Origin: Alphaproteobacteria bacterium 65-37
GTDB lineage: Bacteria > Pseudomonadota > Alphaproteobacteria > Reyranellales > Reyranellaceae
Reading direction: 5' to 3'
Assembly: GCA_001897995.1 (NCBI GenBank)
Contig: MKRV01000037.1
Location: forward strand, 1-39,172
Length of the DNA: 39,172 bases
The notes beneath the pieces were generated by a model that made no database searches, was not told where the DNA came from, and saw nothing but the letters and a program-made list of their open reading frames with translations. The translations under genes were made by a program, and so were the position numbers. Below, in pieces: positions 32,923 through 39,172 of this stretch. The first letter of the stretch is position 1. Every line of letters starts with the position of its first letter.

Positions 32923-35900
32923 ATGAGTGAACTCGCCCCCCTGCTGCAGCAAGCCTTCAACAACGGTACCCTCGTCGTCGGGACCGACCACACGTATACC
33001 GTCTCGGCGCCGATCGTCATCAACGTCACCAAGGACACTCAAGGTCCGATCGGCATCGATCTTGGTGGTGCGAGAATCGTCTCCAACATCACCAACGGCG
33101 CGCCGGTCATTCAGATCAACGTCGCGGCCGGCGTCGACCTCGCCAATCTCACACTCACCAACTTCTCGATCTGGGGCAGCGGCAGCGACGGCGACGGCAT
33201 CCAGATCGTGGCCAATGGCACCGACCGGCTCGTCCATGATTGGTCGGTCAGCAACGTCACCATTCAGCATGTCGGCGGCGCCGGTCTGGATGTCATCGGC
33301 AATGTCAGCACCGGCACCGTGTTCAACAGCTGGATGCATGGCAACGCCGGCGGCGGTGCGCTCTTCTCCAACGGCGATGCCGGCGGCACGATCAGCGACA
33401 TCGAGTGGGCCGGCGGCGGCTTCCGCAAGAACGATGTCGGTGGCCTCGTTCTCGAGCATGGTGCGCAGGGCGTGTCGGTCAGTGGCGCCTACTTCGTCGA
33501 CAATTACGCCCCCGGTATCGTGGCGCCCTCGGGCATCACCTCCGTGACCACCAGCGGCTTCGAGAACAATGTCGGCTCGGCCATCGAGTTCAACGGCCAC
33601 GGCGACTTCTGGGCCAATACCTTCTCGACCTTTGGTCCACAGGCGACCGGCATCGACGGCTCTTTGTCAGGCTCGGCGAGCCTGGTCAGCAATATCAGCG
33701 AGTATTACGGCTCGGGCGGCAGTGCCCTGCTGGCCTATATCCAGGGTGCCGGCAACCTCGCGGAGGTTGGTGGCGGCATCTCCACGGGCGGCAATGTTGC
33801 GGTCGAGGGCGCGGGCACTTTTTCGGGCCAGATCGTGTCGAGCAAGGTCGACTTCCAGATGCCGTCGGTGACTCCGATCACGGCCGCTGATTCGGCTCCC
33901 GTGGCCGACAGCCACAGCGGCAGCGAGCTGGAGACGGCCCTGCGGGATGCGCTGACGACCGGTTACATCGCCAACCTGGCGGCCAAGACCTACGTGGTGA
34001 CGGAACCCATCGTCATCAACATCACCGCCGACAACCCCTATCCCAAGGGAATCGATCTCGGCGGCGCCACGATCGTGTCGCAGATCACCGATGGCCGTCC
34101 GGTCATCCAGATCAACGTCGCGTCGAACACCGACATCCGCTACCTGACGCTCTCGAACTTCACCCTCCAGGGCAACGGCCAGGAGGGCGACGGCATCAAG
34201 ATCGTCACGGATAGCCCGACCAGCTGGCTCTACAACTGGACGGTGAGCGACGTGACGGTGAAGGGGGTTGGCGGTATCGGCCTCGACATCATCGGCAGCG
34301 TGTTCGAAGGCATGGTCTCCAACTCCTGGATGATCGGCAATGCCGACGGCGGCGCACGATTTGCACACAGCGTCAATGACGGTCAGGCCAGCGCGCTGCG
34401 CTGGTACGGCGGTGGCGTGGAGGACAATGGTGTCGCCGGCATCATCCTGGCCAACGGCGCGCGCGATCTCGTCGTCGACGGGGCTGTCGTCGCGAACAAT
34501 CACGGCCCCGGCATCGTGGCGCCGTACGGCATCACGGCGGTCACCGACAGCCGGATCCAGGACAATCAGGGCATTGGCGTGGTGTTCCAGAACTACGGCA
34601 GCTTCATCAACAACCAGTTCGTGACCTCCGGGTCGCAGCTCACGGGTGTTGAGGCGTGGCTGAACGGCCCGTCGGCTCTGATCAACAACACCAGCACCTA
34701 CACGGGCTCCGGCAACGATCCGACGGCGCTGGCCAACCTGCAAGGCTATGGACAGATCGGCGTCTACGGCCATGAGAAGGTCATTGCCGGACCGTCTACG
34801 CAGGTGGTGGGCCTCGAAGGCCTGATCACGCCGCATGCGAGCGGATATGTGCCGGGCACCGACCACCCGGTGACGGAACAACCCGGTACGCCCGGCACCG
34901 ACACCCCGGTCACGGGCACACCTGGAACCGACACGCCGGTCACCGGTACGCCCGGCACCGACACACCGGTTACCGGGACACCGGGCACCGACACGCCGGG
35001 CACCGATCTGCCCGGCAATGGCGGTACCGACACCCCCGTTACGGGCACGCCCGGCACGGACACTCCCGGCACGGGCACACCGGGCAAGACACCGACCGGC
35101 GACCACATCACGCTGGGGCCGAACGACGACGTCCTGCATCACACCCTGGCCGACCTGAATGGCGACACCATCTCCGGTTTCGGCCATGGCAACACGATCG
35201 ACATCACCGGATCGTTGATCGGTCGCGACAATCTCGGCGTCACCAAGGTGGGCGACGGCGTGTCGCTCACGGCGGGCGACTCGAGCTTCCACCTGAGCGG
35301 CGACTTCTCGGGCGGCGACTTCATGGCGGTGGCGCGCGGCAGCGGTGCCGATGCCCATACGCTGGTCACGTTCGAGAACTTCCTGCCCAACCTGCAGGAG
35401 GGTGTCAGCGTCAATCCGGCGGCGGTCAATGGTGTCATCAACCAGCCGTTCTTCGAGGGCGACGGAGCCGTCCGTTTCAGCGTCGAGCTGAAGGAGGCGG
35501 TATCAGACTACCACAATACGCTCGGCACTTACCGGATCGCCGAAGACGGTACGATCTCCGACGTCCACATCGTCTTCGCGGATACGCGCGCCGTGACGCC
35601 GGGAACGACCGTCGACCTGGGTGTTCCGGGCAACAACCAGAAGATCGGGTTCTTCCTGATCCAGGACGGTCACGACGTCTATGGAAACCTGCCGGACAAC
35701 CTCACCCTCGTGGCGCCCGGCACGACCAACGCGGCAAACGCCAACAGCGGCGTTGCGCCGGTGCTGCACAGCGCCACCTTGGGGGATCTCAGCAGTGCTG
35801 CCGTCTTCCACACCTTCTCGACCATGAATGCCGGCAACGAGCAGCATGTGCTGTCCGGTACGGCACCAGGCGGCCATGAACTGCTGATGGGCTTCGACGA

Positions 35901-35985
35901 TCAGCAGATGGCCTTGAGCGACAAGGACTATCAGGACGTCTTGATCAGCGTGAAGACCAACAAGGACGGACTGCTGATCGTGTAA
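32923..35985 (+). CDS. Secreted-type duplicated beta-helix protein with DUF4114 C terminus
   Basis: A 1020-residue protein with no signal peptide. Residues about 1-325 and 330-640 are two copies of the same module. Compare PIVINVTKDTQGPIGIDLGG with PIVINITADNPYPKGIDLGG, and LDVIGNVSTGTVFNSWMHGN with LDIIGSVFEGMVSNSWMIGN. These look like right-handed parallel beta-helices as in pectate lyases, glycan epimerases or adhesins. A Pro/Gly/Thr/Asp repeat linker follows (644-724), then LADLNGDTISGFGHGNTIDI, seen in type I-secreted proteins, and a DUF4114 domain (about 845-1015; FFLIQDG, MGFDDQQMALSDKDYQDVLISV). The lack of a Sec signal plus this C-terminal layout suggests type I export. It could bind or modify the polysaccharide made by nearby transferases; no catalytic residues are evident. 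Confidence 0.85.
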   Translation: MSELAPLLQQAFNNGTLVVGTDHTYTVSAPIVINVTKDTQGPIGIDLGGARIVSNITNGAPVIQINVAAGVDLANLTLTNFSIWGSGSDGDGIQIVANGTDRLVHDWSVSNVTIQHVGGAGLDVIGNVSTGTVFNSWMHGNAGGGALFSNGDAGGTISDIEWAGGGFRKNDVGGLVLEHGAQGVSVSGAYFVDNYAPGIVAPSGITSVTTSGFENNVGSAIEFNGHGDFWANTFSTFGPQATGIDGSLSGSASLVSNISEYYGSGGSALLAYIQGAGNLAEVGGGISTGGNVAVEGAGTFSGQIVSSKVDFQMPSVTPITAADSAPVADSHSGSELETALRDALTTGYIANLAAKTYVVTEPIVINITADNPYPKGIDLGGATIVSQITDGRPVIQINVASNTDIRYLTLSNFTLQGNGQEGDGIKIVTDSPTSWLYNWTVSDVTVKGVGGIGLDIIGSVFEGMVSNSWMIGNADGGARFAHSVNDGQASALRWYGGGVEDNGVAGIILANGARDLVVDGAVVANNHGPGIVAPYGITAVTDSRIQDNQGIGVVFQNYGSFINNQFVTSGSQLTGVEAWLNGPSALINNTSTYTGSGNDPTALANLQGYGQIGVYGHEKVIAGPSTQVVGLEGLITPHASGYVPGTDHPVTEQPGTPGTDTPVTGTPGTDTPVTGTPGTDTPVTGTPGTDTPGTDLPGNGGTDTPVTGTPGTDTPGTGTPGKTPTGDHITLGPNDDVLHHTLADLNGDTISGFGHGNTIDITGSLIGRDNLGVTKVGDGVSLTAGDSSFHLSGDFSGGDFMAVARGSGADAHTLVTFENFLPNLQEGVSVNPAAVNGVINQPFFEGDGAVRFSVELKEAVSDYHNTLGTYRIAEDGTISDVHIVFADTRAVTPGTTVDLGVPGNNQKIGFFLIQDGHDVYGNLPDNLTLVAPGTTNAANANSGVAPVLHSATLGDLSSAAVFHTFSTMNAGNEQHVLSGTAPGGHELLMGFDDQQMALSDKDYQDVLISVKTNKDGLLIV
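34850..35096 (+). repeat. In-gene tandem repeat, 30-base unit encoding GTPGTDTPVT
   Basis: Within the beta-helix gene, about eight perfect or degenerate copies of a 30-base unit encode GTPGTDTPVT or shortened forms (GTDTPGTDLP, GTDTPGTGTP). They make a flexible, Thr-rich linker between the second beta-helix and the C-terminal domains. Copies in the middle are nearly identical, so number may vary by slippage. Confidence 0.85.
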
Positions 35986-36024
35986 CCTGATCGCGTAACC
36001 AGTTCGCGTAACTTGATCATTGGG

Positions 36025-36072
36025 GCGCGTCCCGTTCGGCCGAAACCGGTCGAGCGGGACGCGCTTTTTTTT
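36025..36072 (+). terminator. Rho-independent terminator after the beta-helix gene
   Basis: GCGCGTCCCG (36025-36034) pairs perfectly with CGGGACGCGC (36055-36064), followed by eight T residues (36065-36072). It lies 40 bases after the stop codon. Confidence 0.92.
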
Positions 36073-36116
36073 AAGTCCAGGGCAGTCCGTGCCCTCGTCG
36101 CTACGTCTCGCCGCCG

Positions 36117-37490
36117 CTATCGACCGGCGACGAGGTTGACGAACGAGGGGGCCTTGCGGATTTCCGGCAGCTCCTGGGCGATGGCGTCGAGCACGCCGTC
36201 GATGTGGGCCTGGGTATGCCGGCTGGTGATGAAGAACCTGAGCCGCGCCTGGTTCTCGGCAACGCCCGGGAAGATGATCGGGATCACGTTGTAGCCGCGC
36301 GCCAGCAGCCGGTGCGACAGGATCACGGCACTGGGCGAGTTGCCCACGATGATCGGCACGACCGAGGCGCCGATGCTGAGACCGACATCGAGGCCGCGTG
36401 CCTTGGCGCCGGCAACGAACGCCCGGCCGTTCTGGCGCAGCCTCTCGAGGCGCCACGGCTCGCGGCGCATCACGTCGAGGGCGGCGCCGGCCGCGGCAGC
36501 GACCGACGGGCAGCCGCCGACGCTGTAGACGAAGCCGGGCGAGGTGTATTTCAGCAGCTCGATCAGCTTGCGGCTGCCGGCGACATAGCCGCCGGTCGAG
36601 GCCAGCGACTTGCTGAGCGTGCCCATCCAGATATCGACATCGACCGGATCGACGCCTTGCTCCTCAGCGATGCCGCGGCCGGTGGCGCCGAGCACGCCGA
36701 CCGAATGGGCCTCGTCGACCATCAGCCAGGCATCGTAGCGCCGCTTCAGCCGGACGAGGGCCGCGAGATCGGGTACGTCGCCGTCCATGCTGTAGAGGCC
36801 CTCGACGATGATCAGGGCCCGGCGATGCCGCCGGCGATTGAGGCGCAGCGCCCGTTCGATCGCCTCGAGGTCGCCGTGCGGGCAGAGGATCCGTTTGGCG
36901 CCCGACAGCTTGGCGCCTTCCACGACACTGTTGTGGATCAGGGCGTCGCTGACCAGCAGGTCGTCCGGCCCCAGCAGGCCGCCAATCACCGAGACGTTGG
37001 TGGCGTGGCCGCTCACGAAGGAGAGGGCGTCCTCGACGCCGTGCAGCTCGGCCAGCAGGGTCTCGAGGTCGCGGTGGACCTGTCGCTCGCCGGCGGTCAG
37101 CCGGCTGGCGCCGACCGAGGTGCCGAACTTGTCGATCGCCGCCTTGGCCGCGGCACCGACGTCGGGATGGGTATTGAGGCCGAGATAGTCGTAGGACGAG
37201 AAGTTGACGACTTCCTTACCCTCGACGGAGGTCGTCTCGGCCGCCCGCCCGTCATGCAGGCGATAGAAGGGATTGTCGATGCCGGCGATCTCGCCCGCCG
37301 CCTTCTGCAGCTTCAGCATCTCGTATTCCGGCAGGGTGCCGAAATCGAAGCGCCTCCGTTCTTCCGAAGCGGCCGCCTGGGGCGGTCGCTGGGATGGCCG
37401 TTCGGTCCCGGCCGACGGCTGCGCCAGGGCCTGGCGAACGCGGTTTACGACATCGAGGGCTTCGTCGGAGGAGCGGGCGCCTTCGGGCAT
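36117..37490 (-). CDS. Alpha-oxoamine synthase (8-amino-7-oxononanoate synthase-like, PLP)
   Basis: A 457-residue fold-type I PLP enzyme. VNFSSYDYLGLNTHPDV (95-111), SDALIHNSVVEGAKLSGAKR (181-200), VDEAHSVGVLG (258-268; D259 and H262 contact PLP) and GTLSKSLASTGGY (290-302) with Schiff-base K294 are all present. The family joins an amino acid to an acyl thioester with loss of CO2. The first 50 or so residues are an extra linker compared with BioF (about 385 residues). The ATG overlaps the stop of the upstream polyketide synthase by one base, so the acyl donor is very likely the PKS carrier protein and the product an amino-ketone lipid, not biotin. Confidence 0.9.
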   Translation of the reverse strand: MPEGARSSDEALDVVNRVRQALAQPSAGTERPSQRPPQAAASEERRRFDFGTLPEYEMLKLQKAAGEIAGIDNPFYRLHDGRAAETTSVEGKEVVNFSSYDYLGLNTHPDVGAAAKAAIDKFGTSVGASRLTAGERQVHRDLETLLAELHGVEDALSFVSGHATNVSVIGGLLGPDDLLVSDALIHNSVVEGAKLSGAKRILCPHGDLEAIERALRLNRRRHRRALIIVEGLYSMDGDVPDLAALVRLKRRYDAWLMVDEAHSVGVLGATGRGIAEEQGVDPVDVDIWMGTLSKSLASTGGYVAGSRKLIELLKYTSPGFVYSVGGCPSVAAAAGAALDVMRREPWRLERLRQNGRAFVAGAKARGLDVGLSIGASVVPIIVGNSPSAVILSHRLLARGYNVIPIIFPGVAENQARLRFFITSRHTQAHIDGVLDAIAQELPEIRKAPSFVNLVAGR

Positions 37491-39172
37491 CAGAGTCCTT
37501 CCAGGTTACGCGACCGGTCGAGCACGGCGCGGACGGCGGCCTGCCGGTCGGTGGCATCCATCGACTCGGCGTCGGCGGCGACGTGACTGGCCGACAGGGC
37601 GGCGAGCTGACCCGGCATCGCCTCCTTCGGACCGTCACCGACGACCAGGGTAGCGATCCGTCGCGCCACGTCCACCGGCGTGATGCCGTTGGCCAGTGAC
37701 ATGATCGGCAGGTCGACCTGCAGCGACTCTTCGACGGTCGTCCTGAGCTCCAGCATCATCAGCGAATCCATGCCGATTTCGGCCAGGGCGCGATGCCGGT
37801 CGATTTCCTTGGGCGGCAGACGCAGCACGCGAGCAATCTCCTCGACAATGATGCCGAGCAGCGCCTCGCTCGCCTGGTCGACGGTCATGCCGCGCAGCTT
37901 CTCGAGCGTCGCCGCCGAATCCGTCGTCTGGCGCGTGCCGGCGGCCGGGATCACGGCACCGAACATCGGCGCACGCGTCACCGCCAGCTCGCGCTTGGCC
38001 ATGCTCCAGTCGATGCGTCCGATCGAGAGGAACGCCGTCGCCGGCTTGCCCGCCGCGTCGAAGGCGAGGTCGAGCGCGTCGAGCGCCGGCCGTGAGGCGA
38101 TCAGGCTCGAGGCGAAACGCTTCTTCAGGCTGGTATTGGCCGTGATGTTGCGCGCGAGATAGCCGGTATCCTCGATGCCGCCCCAGGCGACGGCCAGGGC
38201 CGGCAGCCCGTGCTTGTCCTGCGCCTGGCGCGCCAGGCCTTCGAGGAAGCCGTTGGCCGCGACATAGTTGAACTGACCGGGATTGCCCAGCAGGGTCGTC
38301 GCCGACGAGAAGAGCAGCAGGTAGTCGAGGCGCTGCCCAGCCGTCTTGAGCTCGGCGGCCAGGGCCTCGAGGTTGAGGCCGCCGCCCATCTTGGGCTGCA
38401 GCACCCGGGTGATGGCTTCCTGGTCCATGCCGTCGATCAGGCGATCGTCGAGCACCATCGCGGCATGGACGATGCCCTTGAGCGGCCGGCGGGTGGCCAG
38501 GCTCTTGACCGTGCGCTGCAGGGTGCCGGCGTCGGTGACGTCGAGGGCGACCGTTCGTACATCGACGCCAGTGCGGCGGAGCGCCTCGACGCGGGCGCCG
38601 GCCCCGTCGGCCAGCTGGCCGGAGCGGCTCGCCAGCACGAGATGCCGGGCGCCGCGGGCGGCCAGCCATTCAGCGGTGGCGAGGCCGAAGCCGCTGGTGC
38701 CGCCGATCACCAGGTGGATGCCGTCCGAAGCGACGGGGAAGGCGCCGGTCGCCCGCGGATCCTCGCTGGCCTGGCGGGCCGGCGTGACCACGATCTTGCC
38801 GATATGGCCGGCGCGCTGCATCAGCCGGAAGGCGTCGCCCAGCCGCTCGCCGCCGAACACGCGATGCGGCAGGGGCTGGAATTCGCCGGTCGCGAACAGC
38901 TCAATCAGTTCGCTGAACAGGCGCTGCGTGAGCTCGCGATGGTCGATGATCAGCTGGTCGACGTCGACGCCGAAGTAGCTGAGGTTGCGGCGGAACGGCC
39001 GCAGGCCGACATGAGTGTTGGCGTAGAAATCGCGCTTGCCGAGCTCGATGAACCGGCCGAACGGCCGCAGGCAGTCGAGCGAGCGGATCATCGCTTCGCC
39101 GGCCAGCGAATTCAGCACGATGTCGACGCCGCGGCCCTTGGTGTGGGCGGCAACCTCGTCGGCGAAGGCGAG
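37490..39172 (-). CDS. Reducing type I polyketide synthase, C-terminal part (ER-KR-ACP), cut by the window edge
   Basis: The frame is open to the window end, so the first visible residue is internal; the GTG at 39118 is not a start. The last part of an enoylreductase domain comes first (GRGVDIVLNSLAGEA, FGRFIELGKRDFYANTHVGL). Next is a ketoreductase with NADP motif GGTSGFGLA and catalytic Ser and Tyr in FSSATTLLGNPGQFNYVAAN. Last is an acyl carrier protein with the phosphopantetheine Ser in IGMDSLMMLELR. No thioesterase follows; instead the overlapping alpha-oxoamine synthase gene probably releases the chain. KS, AT and DH domains should lie upstream, beyond 39172. Confidence 0.92.
   Translation of the reverse strand, partial: LAFADEVAAHTKGRGVDIVLNSLAGEAMIRSLDCLRPFGRFIELGKRDFYANTHVGLRPFRRNLSYFGVDVDQLIIDHRELTQRLFSELIELFATGEFQPLPHRVFGGERLGDAFRLMQRAGHIGKIVVTPARQASEDPRATGAFPVASDGIHLVIGGTSGFGLATAEWLAARGARHLVLASRSGQLADGAGARVEALRRTGVDVRTVALDVTDAGTLQRTVKSLATRRPLKGIVHAAMVLDDRLIDGMDQEAITRVLQPKMGGGLNLEALAAELKTAGQRLDYLLLFSSATTLLGNPGQFNYVAANGFLEGLARQAQDKHGLPALAVAWGGIEDTGYLARNITANTSLKKRFASSLIASRPALDALDLAFDAAGKPATAFLSIGRIDWSMAKRELAVTRAPMFGAVIPAAGTRQTTDSAATLEKLRGMTVDQASEALLGIIVEEIARVLRLPPKEIDRHRALAEIGMDSLMMLELRTTVEESLQVDLPIMSLANGITPVDVARRIATLVVGDGPKEAMPGQLAALSASHVAADAESMDATDRQAAVRAVLDRSRNLEGL

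Noticed and set aside
34850-35096. Possible CRISPR-like repeat array
   Set aside because: Repeats are contiguous, in frame and encode a Pro/Thr/Gly linker; there are no spacers.
33667-35358. 563-codon open frame on the minus strand
   Set aside because: Antisense to the beta-helix gene; Asp/Ala/Arg-rich shadow with no domain.
39116-39118. GTG as the start of the polyketide synthase fragment
   Set aside because: The same frame continues to the window edge with conserved enoylreductase sequence (TKGRGVDI), so the gene is simply truncated.

Overview
The window is GC-rich, densely coded DNA from what looks like a soil- or water-type alphaproteobacterium. The evidence is the codon usage, LivFGHM-type ABC importers with an embedded acyl-CoA ligase, an orphan type VI secretion VgrG module and scattered exopolysaccharide glycosyltransferases. 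No rRNA, tRNA, integrase or IS element was recognised, and the genus cannot be fixed from the sequence alone.

Layout. (1) 16-3372, minus: a SAM methyltransferase followed by a large GT2-containing protein. (2) 3763-13120: a catabolic region. A flavin-dependent luciferase-like monooxygenase (plus) is separated by a NepI-like MFS exporter and divergent AraC regulator from a minus-strand operon: acyl-CoA synthetase, BadH-like SDR, Rieske oxygenase, epimerase-like SDR. A divergent TetR gene follows. The monooxygenase promoter and the TetR/operon promoter share the palindrome TTCTAAA-N5-TTAGAA, placed identically over a TTGNNN-N18-TAGAAT promoter. This is strong sequence evidence for one TetR regulon. 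(3) 13130-13210: a three-way-junction repeat between convergent genes. (4) 13220-15598, minus: a GDP-mannose 3,5-epimerase-like protein and a GT4. (5) 15895-24606: a LysR regulator divergent from an operon for a branched-chain-type ABC importer carrying an AMP-forming acyl-CoA ligase, with a convergent enoyl-CoA hydratase. The genes suggest uptake, CoA activation and beta-oxidation of a carboxylic acid. (6) 24713-28787, minus: a type VI spike cassette. It holds a broken DUF4280 (PAAR-like) gene, a VgrG with an extra hydrophobic insertion, an M91-peptidase-like protein that has lost HExxH, and an unknown 196-residue protein; the last three are coupled by 4-base overlaps. (7) 28888-31499, minus: a membrane GT2 and a GT4, divergent from an aspartyl/asparaginyl beta-hydroxylase. 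(8) 32376-35985: a long structured non-coding leader and a 1020-residue duplicated beta-helix protein with Pro/Thr/Gly repeats and a DUF4114 end, closed by a strong terminator. (9) 36117-39172, minus: the 3' end of a reducing type I polyketide synthase (ER-KR-ACP) overlapping an alpha-oxoamine synthase. This looks like the release end of a biosynthetic cluster that continues beyond the window.

The most interesting items are the two-site TetR regulon, the decaying or diverging VgrG cassette, the PKS/alpha-oxoamine synthase pair and the structured leader before the beta-helix gene, which shares a short motif with the epimerase promoter region.
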